Below, piece by piece: positions 9,533-17,407 of a DNA stretch of 64,000 nucleotides (position 1 is its first letter; every line of letters begins with the position of its first letter). Source of the DNA: Streptomyces sp. F63. Lineage in GTDB: Bacteria; Actinomycetota; Actinomycetes; Streptomycetales; Streptomycetaceae. The stretch covers positions 310,001-374,000 of the forward strand of contig NZ_JAGPXX010000003.1 of NCBI RefSeq assembly GCF_018070345.1, in the 5' to 3' direction. The translations under genes and the position numbers were made by a program. Under the pieces are notes generated by a model that was not told where the DNA came from, searched no databases, and was given only the letters and a program-made list of their open reading frames with translations.

Positions 9533-10516
9533 ATGGATCACGCGACCGGCGGCACCCGGACCGATCGCCGTGCCCTCGCAGCGGCGGCCGTGACGGTGGT
9601 GCTGTGGGCGTCGGCCTTTGTCTCCATCCGCGCATCGGCAGAGCATTACGCTCCGGGCGCGCTCGCCCTGGGGCGGTTGCTGATCGCCTCGCTGGCGCTC
9701 GGCTGTGTCTTTCTGATCAAACGCGGCACGCTGCCCGACCGCAGGGCCTGGCCGGGGATCGCGGCGTCCGGCGTGCTGTGGTTCGGCGTCTACATGGTCG
9801 CGCTGAACTGGGGCGAGCAGATGGTGGACGCGGGGACGGCGTCCCTGCTGGTCAACATCGGCCCCGTGCTGATCGCCCTGTTCAGCGGCTGGCTCCTGAA
9901 GGAAGGGTTCCCGCCGCTGCTGCTGGCCGGAATGGCCGTCTCGTTCGCGGGGGCCGCGCTGGTCGGCCTGTCGATGTCCGGAGGCGGGCCGTCGTCCCTG
10001 ACAGGTGTGCTGCTCTGCCTGGCCGCCGCCCTCACCTACGCCGCCGGGGTGGTCGCCCAGAAGCCGGCGCTGCGCTGGGCGAGCCCGATGCAGGTGACCA
10101 CCTTCGGATGCTTCACCGGCGCCGCCGTGTGCCTGCCGTTCGGCGGCCAGTTGCTGGCGGAGCTGCCCGAGGCCCCGCTGACGGCGACGCTCAACCTGGT
10201 CTACCTCGGCCTCTTCCCCACCGCGCTGGCCTTCAGCACCTGGGCGTACGCGCTGGCCCGGACGACGGCCGGGAAGCTGGGCGCCACGACCTACGCCGTC
10301 CCCGCGGCCGTCGTGCTGATGTCCTGGATCACGCTGGAGGAAGTGCCCGGCTGGCTCACCCTGCTGGGCGGCGCCGTCTGCCTGGCCGGTGTGGCCGTCT
10401 CCCGGCTTCCGTCCCGGCGGCCGGCGGCGCCTGCTGCCCCGGCTGCTCCCGCGCAGCCACCCGGGCCCGTCGCGGAGACCGCCGCGGCGGACGGGACCCC
10501 GGGCGCCCGCGGATGA
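9533..10516 (+). CDS. EamA/DMT-family drug/metabolite exporter
   Basis: A 327-residue membrane protein with about ten hydrophobic helices in two EamA repeats (VTVVLWASAFVSIRASAEHY at the first; LYLGLFPTALAFSTWAYALA at the end of the second). Family members export amino acids or metabolites by proton antiport; the substrate is not predictable. The C-terminal 40 residues are a Pro/Ala-rich cytoplasmic tail. The ATG at 9533 has no SD, and TACCGT lies 6 nt before it, so a leaderless transcript is likely. The 480-nt gap upstream (9053-9532) is divergent promoter space with no other gene I can support. Confidence 0.87.
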   Translation: MDHATGGTRTDRRALAAAAVTVVLWASAFVSIRASAEHYAPGALALGRLLIASLALGCVFLIKRGTLPDRRAWPGIAASGVLWFGVYMVALNWGEQMVDAGTASLLVNIGPVLIALFSGWLLKEGFPPLLLAGMAVSFAGAALVGLSMSGGGPSSLTGVLLCLAAALTYAAGVVAQKPALRWASPMQVTTFGCFTGAAVCLPFGGQLLAELPEAPLTATLNLVYLGLFPTALAFSTWAYALARTTAGKLGATTYAVPAAVVLMSWITLEEVPGWLTLLGGAVCLAGVAVSRLPSRRPAAPAAPAAPAQPPGPVAETAAADGTPGARG

Positions 10517-10633
10517 GGCGCCGGCGGAGGAGCACGGAGGGAGCGGCGCGACGAGCGCCCGGCGCGGGCGGACATGCCACAGTGATCCGAGCCCTGTCCC
10601 CGTCCACGGACGCGTATCACGGGAGGAACCGGC

Positions 10634-11488
10634 ATGAGCCGCTCCGCTGACGAGCAGCACCGCAAGGCCACCGAATTCCGGGCCCTGCACACCGGACCGC
10701 GGCCCTTCGTCGTCCCCAACCCCTGGGACGCGGGCACCGCCCGCCTGCTGGCCGGGATGGGCTTCGCGGCCCTCGCCACCACGGGTGCCGGCTTCGCCTA
10801 CACCCTCGGCCGGCCGGACGGCGCGAACGCGGTCGGCCGGGACGAGATCCTCGCCAACGCCCGCTCCATCGCCGCCGCGACGCCGCTGCCGGTCACCGCC
10901 GACCTGGAGAGCGGCTTCGGCCGGACACCCGGTGAGGTCGCCGAGACCATCCGGCTGGCCGCGGCCGCCGGCCTGGTCGGCGGCTCCGTCGAGGACTCGA
11001 CCGGGCGGCCCGACGACCCGGTCCGCCCGATCGGGGAAGCGGTGGAGCGCGTGGCCGCGGCCGTCGCCGCCGCCCGCGAGCTGGACTTCCCCTTCACCGT
11101 GACGGCACGCGCGGAGAACTTCTTCCAGGGCCGGCCGGACCTGGACGACACCATCCGCCGCCTGCGGGCCTACGAGGAGGCCGGCGCCGACGTCCTGTAC
11201 GCCCCGGCCCTCCCGGACGCCGACGCCGTGCGAGCGGTGTGCTCCGCCGTGGGCAAGCCCGTGAACGTCCTGATGGGCGGGCCCCTGCGGCTGTCCGTCA
11301 CCGAGCTCGGACAGCTCGGCGCCCGCCGGATCAGCGTCGGCTCGTCGATGGCCCGGGCCGCGCTCGGCGCGCTGCTCCGGGCCGGGAACGAGATCAGGGA
11401 GCGGGGCACCTTCACCTTCGGGGCCGGCGCCCCGCCCTACGCCGAGCTGAACGCCCTGCTGGGTCCGGGCGGCGATCCCGCGCCGTGA
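10634..11488 (+). CDS. PEP mutase/isocitrate lyase superfamily enzyme
   Basis: A 284-residue TIM-barrel enzyme of the isocitrate lyase/phosphonomutase superfamily. Signatures: PFVVPNPWDAGTARLLAGMGFAAL near 25-45, TTGAGFAYTLG, PVTADLESGFG near 85-95 with the Mg-binding acid, VGGSVEDSTG, FTVTARAEN, and GADVLYAPALPD. The catalytic Cys of true isocitrate lyases (KKCGH) is absent, so a carboxyphosphonoenolpyruvate mutase or oxaloacetate decarboxylase-like C-C or P-C reaction is more likely. A good SD (GGGAGG) lies 6-8 nt before the ATG. It follows the exporter by 117 nt on the same strand; co-transcription is possible. Confidence 0.85.
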   Translation: MSRSADEQHRKATEFRALHTGPRPFVVPNPWDAGTARLLAGMGFAALATTGAGFAYTLGRPDGANAVGRDEILANARSIAAATPLPVTADLESGFGRTPGEVAETIRLAAAAGLVGGSVEDSTGRPDDPVRPIGEAVERVAAAVAAARELDFPFTVTARAENFFQGRPDLDDTIRRLRAYEEAGADVLYAPALPDADAVRAVCSAVGKPVNVLMGGPLRLSVTELGQLGARRISVGSSMARAALGALLRAGNEIRERGTFTFGAGAPPYAELNALLGPGGDPAP

Positions 11489-11768
11489 GCGACTCCACCG
11501 CCGGTGCCGCGCCGGCCGCCGCCGGCCGGGGGGAGACCGCCGTCGCCGCCGCGGTGAACCGTTCGACCGGCGCCGCGTGACGGCAGCGGGACCGCGGGGG
11601 AGGGCAGGCCGGTCCCCGGTCCCCGCGGCGGGAACACGCCCCGCGGCGCGCAGCGCCGGTCAGCCGGTGCGCCGGTGGCGGGGCGCTGCGAGCCGTTCAC
11701 GCGTGGCCCGCGCTACGCGCCCGCGGCGGCCCGCCTCCTGGTCCAGGACGCCCGCCCGGACGCCCGCC

Positions 11769-12848
11769 CTACGCACCCCCGGACGGCTCGGCGGAGGGCC
11801 CGGCAGGAGGCCGGTCCGGCGACGACGCGTACCGCGTGCGCAGCTCGCGGCTGATCCCGAACGCCGCCGCCGTGACCGGTACGGCGAGCAGCACGCCGAC
11901 GATCCCGGCCACGGCGGCGCCCGCGGTGAGCGCCACGAGGACGACGGCGGGATGCATCCGCACGGTCCGGCTCTGGACCATCGGCTGGAAGATGTTCCCC
12001 TCCAGTGTCTGCACCACGAGCACCACTCCCAGCGCCCACAGCGCGATGGCGAGACCCCGGTCGGCGAGAGCGACCAGCACGGCCACCGTCCCGGAGGTGA
12101 AGGCACCGAGATAGGGGACGTAGGAACCGATGAAGACGATGGCGCCGAGCCCGAGGGCCCCCGGCACGCGCAGGACCAGCAGCCCCGCGGTGATGCAGAC
12201 CGCGTCGATGAGCGCCACCACGGTGGTGCCCCGCATGAACCCCTCGACGCCCTCGAAGGCCCTGCGGGCCATCGCCTCGACGAGGTCGGCGCTGCCGTGC
12301 GGGACGAGCGAGCGCAGAGCGCCGGCGGCCCGGTCGGAGTCGCGCAGGAAGAAGAAGAACAGCAGCAGCGCGAGCACCGCCATGCCGAGCGCCTGGACGA
12401 CCCAGCTGACCCCGGTGACGACACCGGAGGCGGCCGTCCCGCCGAATCGGCCCAGCATGTCCACGGCGTTGGCCGCGAGGTCCTCCAGCGAGGTCCCGGA
12501 CGCGCCGAACTGATCGGCCAGGTCCAGCACCGCCCTGCGCAGGGAGGCGACGATCTGGTCCCAGGTGTCGACCAGCGCGATCGTGACGACGTACCCGGCA
12601 CCGCCGACCGCGCCGAGGACGGCGGCGCACGTGAGCCCCGCGGCCACGGAGCGGTTGACCTTCGCCTTCACGAGCCGCCGGTGCAGGGGGAGCAGCAGCG
12701 CGGTGCCGAGCACGGCGAGCAGCACGGGGACGACCGCCGGCCGGAACACCTCGATCAGCCGGATCGCGATGTAGACGACCCCGGAGACCAGCAGGATCAC
12801 GGCGCACCAGGCGGCGAGCCGGCGGACGGGTGTCGGTAGCAACTGCAC
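11769..12848 (-). CDS. AI-2E/PerM-family membrane transporter
   Basis: A 359-residue membrane protein with the AI-2E (PerM) layout: two N-terminal helices, a long hydrophilic segment around 95-155, and a block of six C-terminal helices including LRVPGALGLGAIVFIGSYVPYLGA and TLEGNIFQPMVQSRTV, both diagnostic. Members include autoinducer-2 exporters and Na+/H+ antiporters; the substrate here is unknown. GTG at 12848 is chosen because it precedes the conserved QLLPTPVRRLAAW; GTG at 12875 adds nine residues. Monocistronic; the 280 nt between its stop and the preceding plus-strand gene hold nothing recognisable. Confidence 0.85.
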   Translation of the reverse strand: MQLLPTPVRRLAAWCAVILLVSGVVYIAIRLIEVFRPAVVPVLLAVLGTALLLPLHRRLVKAKVNRSVAAGLTCAAVLGAVGGAGYVVTIALVDTWDQIVASLRRAVLDLADQFGASGTSLEDLAANAVDMLGRFGGTAASGVVTGVSWVVQALGMAVLALLLFFFFLRDSDRAAGALRSLVPHGSADLVEAMARRAFEGVEGFMRGTTVVALIDAVCITAGLLVLRVPGALGLGAIVFIGSYVPYLGAFTSGTVAVLVALADRGLAIALWALGVVLVVQTLEGNIFQPMVQSRTVRMHPAVVLVALTAGAAVAGIVGVLLAVPVTAAAFGISRELRTRYASSPDRPPAGPSAEPSGGA

Positions 12849-13343
12849 GCCGCCCAGCGTACGCACCGGCCGCACCGCTCCGGGTGAGCGGCCCGCTCGG
12901 GCGGCACCGCACCGGCTCCGGGCCCCCGGCCGCCCAGGAGCTGACGGGGCGTCGGGCGTCCGGGCGTCCGGGCGTCCGGGCTGCGGAGCCCGTGGCCGGT
13001 CGCGAGTCGTCCGCTCCTCCGGCGGGCTCGGAGCGGAGTGCCGAAGACCCTTGTGCCTTTGGAGGCGATCGCACCAGGGCTTGTCGAGGACAAGGGCTTA
13101 TGGAGGCGGCATCCGGGTAGCCGAGCGGATCGGCGGGAAGCGGCCGCGCCGTCGCCTCCGCGGCTCCGGAACCGGACGCCGCGGCCCGGAACCTCCGGGT
13201 ACGGGCCCGCGCCGCGCCCTGCGGCAGGCGCGTTGCCGCACGGCGCGGTGTCCGGCGTGTCCGGCGGGCGGCCGGGGGCGCCGGGAGACGATGAACGTTC
13301 CCCGGGCGAGGACGGGACGGGCCGGGCCGGAATGGAGGGATCA
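12849..13343. other. Divergent intergenic region upstream of selA
   Basis: No gene is supported here. Three exact 8-bp units GTCCGGGC lie at 12958-12981. The frame in phase with selA is open from 13038, but its codons are low-complexity and lack an SD-start pair before 13344. Confidence 0.5.
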
Positions 13344-14927
13344 GTGGACCAGCGGGTCACAGCCGCGCAGCGGGGGGTTCGGGCACCGGGCCGCGGACGC
13401 GGGGCCGCCCATGCCGGCCGCGAGGGGGAGGCACCGGATGGGGCGGTGCCGGAGCGGGCGGTGCCGGATGGGGCGGTGCCGGAGCGGGCGGTGCCGGACG
13501 GAGCCGTGCCGCACCGGGTCGTGCCGGACGGGGCCGTGCCGGACGGGGCCGTGCCGGACGGGGCCGTGCCGGACGGGGCCGTGCCGGACGGGGCCGTGCC
13601 GGACGGGGCCGTGGCGGACACCCGGCGGCGGATCCCCCGCACCGACGCGGTGCTGCGGGACCCCCGTCTGCTGGCGGCCGCGGACCGGCTCGGTCCGGCA
13701 CCGGTGAAGGCGGCCGTCCACCGGGCCCAGGCCCGGGCCCGGGACGGGCGGGTGCCGCCGGAGCAGGTGGCCGATACGGCGGTCGCCCTGCTCCCGCGCA
13801 CGGCGAGCGGTCTGCGGCCGGTGATCAACGCCACCGGAGTGCTGCTGCACACCAACCTCGGCCGGGCACCGCTGTCACCGGCCGCCCGGCGGGCGGTGCG
13901 GGAGGCCGCCGGGCCGACGGATGTCGAGCTGGACCTGGCGACCGGGGTGCGGGCCCGCCGGGGCCGCACCGCCCTGGCGGCCCTCCTCGCGGAGGTGCCG
14001 GCGGCCGCCGCCGCGCACGTCGTCAACAACGGCGCCGCCGCGCTGGTCCTGGCGGCCACCGCGCTGGCCGCGGGGCGGGAGATCGTCATCAGCCGGGGCG
14101 AGATGGTGGAGATCGGGGACGGCTTCCGCCTGCCGGATCTCCTGGTCTCCACCGGAGCCCGGCTGCGCGAGGTGGGGACCACCAACCGCACCACCGCGGC
14201 CGACTACGCCGCTGCCGTGGGCCCGGAGACGGCGTTCATCCTCAAGGTGCACCCCTCCAATTTCCGGATCACCGGCTTCACCCGCGTCCCGGGCACCGCC
14301 GAAATCGCCCGGCTGGGCGTCCCGGTCGTCGTCGACACCGGTTCGGGACTGCTGGCCCCCCATCCGCTGCTGCCCGGGGAGCCCGATGCCGCGACGGAGC
14401 TGCGGGCGGGGGCCTCGCTCGTCACCGCGAGCGGCGACAAGCTGCTGGGCGGACCCCAGTGCGGACTGCTCCTCGGCACGGAGGACCTGGTCCGTGCCGC
14501 GTCCCGGCATCCGCTCGCCCGCGCCCTGCGGGTCGACAAGCTCACCCTGGCCGCCCTGGAGGCGACGCTGACCGGGCCCGGCACACCGACCGGGGAGGCG
14601 CTGGCCGCCGATCCGTCCGCCCTGATGCGCCGCGCCGAGCGGCTGGCCGCCGCGCTGGGCGCCGAGGGCCTGGACGTACGGGCCGTCGAGAGCGCCGCGA
14701 CGGTCGGCGGCGGCGGTGCTCCCGGTGTGACGCTGCCCGGCGCCGCCCTGTCGCTGCCGGAACGGTACGCGGCCGCGCTGCGCACCGGGCCCGTCCCCGT
14801 GGTGGGCCGCCTGGAGGCGGGGCGGTGCCTGCTCGACCTGCGGGCGGTGCCGGAGGAGGACGACGAACGGCTGGCCGGGGCGGTCCGGTCGGCCATGGCG
14901 GCGGGGAGGCGGGCGGAATGCGGGTAG
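13344..14927 (+). CDS. selA: L-seryl-tRNA(Sec) selenium transferase
   Basis: A PLP enzyme converting Ser-tRNA(Sec) to Sec-tRNA(Sec) using selenophosphate from SelD. The 527-residue product exceeds the usual ~460 because of an N-terminal pentapeptide repeat (residues about 30-89). The conserved protein starts at RRIPRTDAVLRDPRLL. Signatures: NATGVLLHTNLGRAPL, VVNNGAAAL, SRGEMVEIG, GTTNRT, KVHPSNFRI, VVDTGSGL, and SGDKLLGGPQCG with Lys366 as the PLP lysine. GTG at 13344 has GGAGGG 4-5 nt upstream; ATG at 13332 and the many GTGs inside the repeat are alternatives. The 3' end overlaps selB by 10 nt, so the two are co-translated. Confidence 0.92.
   Translation: MDQRVTAAQRGVRAPGRGRGAAHAGREGEAPDGAVPERAVPDGAVPERAVPDGAVPHRVVPDGAVPDGAVPDGAVPDGAVPDGAVPDGAVADTRRRIPRTDAVLRDPRLLAAADRLGPAPVKAAVHRAQARARDGRVPPEQVADTAVALLPRTASGLRPVINATGVLLHTNLGRAPLSPAARRAVREAAGPTDVELDLATGVRARRGRTALAALLAEVPAAAAAHVVNNGAAALVLAATALAAGREIVISRGEMVEIGDGFRLPDLLVSTGARLREVGTTNRTTAADYAAAVGPETAFILKVHPSNFRITGFTRVPGTAEIARLGVPVVVDTGSGLLAPHPLLPGEPDAATELRAGASLVTASGDKLLGGPQCGLLLGTEDLVRAASRHPLARALRVDKLTLAALEATLTGPGTPTGEALAADPSALMRRAERLAAALGAEGLDVRAVESAATVGGGGAPGVTLPGAALSLPERYAAALRTGPVPVVGRLEAGRCLLDLRAVPEEDDERLAGAVRSAMAAGRRAECG
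13431..13610 (+). repeat. 15-bp coding minisatellite in the selA 5' end
   Basis: Twelve consecutive 15-bp units encode VPDGA/VPERA-type pentapeptides. The last six units (13521-13610) are identical copies of GTGCCGGACGGGGCC. The unit length is a multiple of three, so copy-number change keeps the frame. Every unit but the first starts with GTG. Confidence 0.95.
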
Positions 14928-16966
14928 TGGCCACCGCGGGACACGTCGACCACGGAAAGTCGGCCCTGGTGCGGGCGCTGACGGGGATGGAGCCCGACCG
15001 GTTCGAGGAGGAGCGGCGCCGGGGGCTGACCCTGGACCTCGGGTTCGTGTGGACCCGGCTGGATCCGCCCGGCCCGCCCGTCACCGGCGGTTCCGGGGAC
15101 CCCGTCGGCCCGCGCGGCCCGCGCGGCCCCGCCGGGGAGCACATCGCCTTCGTGGACGTGCCGGGGCACGAGCGGTTCGTCGCCACCATGCTGGCCGGCG
15201 TCGGCCCCGTGCCCGCCGTGCTGTTCGTGGTGGCCGCCGACCAGGGCTGGCAGCCGCAGTCGCAGGAGCACCTGGAGATCCTGGACGCGCTCGGGGTGCG
15301 GCACGCCGTGCTCGCCGTGACGCGCAGCGACCTGGCGGATCCCGAGGCCGTGCGGGCGGACGCCACGGAACGCCTGGCCGCCACCTCCCTGGGCGCGGTG
15401 CCCTCCGTCGCGGTGAGCGCGGTCACCGGCAGGGGGCTGGACCGGCTCCGCGCCGAACTGGCCCGGTTGGCCGACGCGTTGCCCGACCCGCCCGCCGACG
15501 CGGACGTCCGGCTGTGGCTGGACCGCGCCTTCACCGTGCGCGGCCGCGGCACGGTCGTCACCGGCACCCTGGGCGCGGGCACGATCAGGACCGGAGACCG
15601 GCTGGTGACGGGGGACGGCACGACGGCCGTGCGGGTGCGCGGGCTGCAGTGCCTGCAGAGGGACCGCTCCGAGGCCGGCGGCGTGGCCCGGGTGGCGGTG
15701 AACGTCCACGGCGCACCCAAGGACGTACTCGGCCGCGGCCAGGTGCTGCTGACACCGGACCGCTGGCTGCCCGTCACCCTGACCGACGTGCGGATCGGCG
15801 GAACGCCGGCCGGGGAACTGCCGCGGACGGCCACCCTGCACATCGGCACCGCCGCGGTCCCCGTGACCGTGCGGCCGCTCGGCGCGGACACCGCCCGCCT
15901 CACCCCGGCCCGGCCGCTGCCCCTGCGGGTCGGTGACCGGGCCGTTCTGCGCGACCCGGGTGGGCGGCGCGCGCCCTGCGGCGTGACGGTCCTGGACGTG
16001 CGGCCGCCGCGGCTGGGACGGCGCGGCGCCGCCCGGGCCAGGGCCGCCGAACTGGCGGCCATGAGCGGCCGCCCGGACGCCGCGGCGGAGCTGCGGCGGC
16101 GCCGGCTCGTCCGCCGCTCCGAACTGGCGGCCATGGGCGTGCCCGCCGCGGCCCCGCCCGTGGCCGGGGACTGGCTGGCCGAACCGGCGCACTGGGCGGC
16201 CCTGCGGGACCGGCTGGCCGCCGAGGTCGAACGGCATGCGGAACGGCACCCGCTGGATCCCGGCCTGCCCGCCGAGGCGGCCCGGCACCTGCTCGGCCTG
16301 CCCGACCGGGCCCTCGTCGACGCGCTGGCCGGGAGCCCCGGCGACGGGCGGCTGCGGAGCGTTCAGGGGCGGCTGTACGGGCCCGCGAGCGAGGGGCCCG
16401 TCCTTCCACCGCCCCTCCGGGAGGCCGTCGAGGCCCTGCGCCGGGAACTGGAGGTGTCACCGTTCGGCGCCCCGGAGGCCGGCCGGCAGGCCGAACTGGG
16501 GCTGGACCGCAAGGCGGTGGCCGCCGCGGTGGCGGCGGGCGCGCTGCTGCGGGTCGGCGACGGCATCCTGCTGCTGCCCGGAGCCGACGACCGGGCCGCC
16601 GGGATCCTGCGCGGACTGCCGCAGCCGTTCACCCTGAGCGAGGCCCGCAAGGCCCTCGGCACGACGCGCCGCGTGGCCGTGCCGCTGCTGGAGTACCTGG
16701 ACGCCCGGGGCCACACCGAACGGGTGGACGACCGGCACCGGCGCTGCCGGACCGGCGCGGGGAGCGATGCCCGGACCGGCGCGGGGAGCGATGCGGGGAC
16801 CGGTGCGCGGGCGGATGGGGGGACCGGTACGCGGACCGGCGCGGGGAGTGATGCGCGGACCGGCGCGGGGACCGGTGCGCGGAGAGACGCCCGGACCGGT
16901 GCGGGGAGCGGAGGCGGACGGGAATCGAACCCGCCTGCCCGAGATCCTCGGACACCTCGGTTTTGA
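14918..16966 (+). CDS. selB: Selenocysteine-specific elongation factor SelB
   Basis: A GTPase that carries Sec-tRNA(Sec) to ribosomes stalled at a UGA followed by a SECIS hairpin. The 682-residue protein has an EF-Tu-like G domain at 1-175 (GHVDHGKS at 8-15, DVPGHERFVATML, VTRSDL), beta-barrel domains with FTVRGRGTVVTGTLGAG, then the SelB-specific C-terminal winged-helix repeats (VSPFGAPEAGRQAELGLDRKAV, TLSEARKALGTTRRVAVPLLEYLDARG) that bind SECIS. After DDRHRRCR come about 70 low-complexity Gly/Arg/Thr/Ala residues, and the frame runs into the antisense of tRNA-Sec, stopping at a UGA opposite the anticodon. Start ATG at 14918 overlaps selA by 10 nt. Confidence 0.93.
   Translation: MRVVATAGHVDHGKSALVRALTGMEPDRFEEERRRGLTLDLGFVWTRLDPPGPPVTGGSGDPVGPRGPRGPAGEHIAFVDVPGHERFVATMLAGVGPVPAVLFVVAADQGWQPQSQEHLEILDALGVRHAVLAVTRSDLADPEAVRADATERLAATSLGAVPSVAVSAVTGRGLDRLRAELARLADALPDPPADADVRLWLDRAFTVRGRGTVVTGTLGAGTIRTGDRLVTGDGTTAVRVRGLQCLQRDRSEAGGVARVAVNVHGAPKDVLGRGQVLLTPDRWLPVTLTDVRIGGTPAGELPRTATLHIGTAAVPVTVRPLGADTARLTPARPLPLRVGDRAVLRDPGGRRAPCGVTVLDVRPPRLGRRGAARARAAELAAMSGRPDAAAELRRRRLVRRSELAAMGVPAAAPPVAGDWLAEPAHWAALRDRLAAEVERHAERHPLDPGLPAEAARHLLGLPDRALVDALAGSPGDGRLRSVQGRLYGPASEGPVLPPPLREAVEALRRELEVSPFGAPEAGRQAELGLDRKAVAAAVAAGALLRVGDGILLLPGADDRAAGILRGLPQPFTLSEARKALGTTRRVAVPLLEYLDARGHTERVDDRHRRCRTGAGSDARTGAGSDAGTGARADGGTGTRTGAGSDARTGAGTGARRDARTGAGSGGGRESNPPARDPRTPRF
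16747..16909 (+). repeat. 24/12-bp tandem repeat at the 3' end of selB
   Basis: Imperfect 24-bp units of the form CCGGACCGGCGCGGGGAGCG(ATGC), with some 12-bp half-units, run from 16747 to the last base of tRNA-Sec. They encode the SelB tail (TGAGSDAR repeats). All lengths are multiples of three. Confidence 0.85.
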
Positions 16967-17001
16967 AGACCGGGAGGGCCACCAGGCACCCACACGCCTC
17001 C
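16909..17001 (-). tRNA. selC: tRNA-Sec(TCA)
   Basis: The selenocysteine tRNA, about 93 nt, on the minus strand. Read 5' to 3' it starts GGAGGCG and ends CGCCTCC plus G discriminator. The anticodon loop CTTCAAA on a CGGT/ACCG stem gives TCA, decoding UGA. A long variable arm (GTGTCCGAGGATCTCGGGCA) and T-loop TTCGATT are present; no CCA is encoded. The 3' half lies antisense inside the end of selB: the selB stop codon at 16964-16966 is the exact complement of the anticodon. It is transcribed toward selB, so the transcripts could pair. Confidence 0.95.
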
Positions 17002-17407
17002 ACCGCCCGCACAGGCTACCGGACGGCCCGCGGGCGCCGGCCACCGCAACCCCGCCGCCCGGCAGCCGACTTCGACCATCCCCGGACCGCGCCCTCCCCC
17101 GGCCCGCTTCCCCGGGCTCCGGGGCCGCGTCCTCTCCGGGCCGCGCCCTTCCCGGGGCCCGCTTCGCCGGGCTCCGGCAGGCCTGGTCTCCGGGCTCCGG
17201 CAGTCCCGGTCCCCGGGCTCCGGGACCGCGCCCTCCCCGGGCCGCGCCCTTCCCGGGGCCCGCTTCCCCGGGCTCGGGCACTCCTGGCCCCCGGGCTCCG
17301 GCACCTCGGGCGCCTGCCCCGGGCACCCGGCCCGGACACCCGCACCGACCCGTAATCCCACCGACCCGTAATCCCACCGACCCGGCACCCCACCGGAAGG
17401 ACCAGAC
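17002..17407. repeat. GC-rich repeat region between selC and selD
   Basis: About 400 bases without a gene. A 39-bp unit at 17136-17174 recurs at 17237-17275 with one mismatch; shorter copies of CCGGGCTCCGG occur at several points between them. Near selD the unit CGACCCGTAATCCCAC is repeated in tandem (about 17346-17377). It should contain the promoters of tRNA-Sec (leftward) and selD (rightward), which I cannot pin down. Confidence 0.7.

Noticed and set aside
11487..11580. A 31-codon ORF overlapping the stop of the PEP-mutase-like gene
   Set aside because: Too short, Ala-rich, with no family resemblance; the GTGA overlap alone is weak evidence.
14204..16288. A 694-codon minus-strand open frame opposite selA/selB
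   Set aside because: Codon pattern and motifs belong to selA and selB on the plus strand; the minus reading is low-complexity and lacks any family motif.
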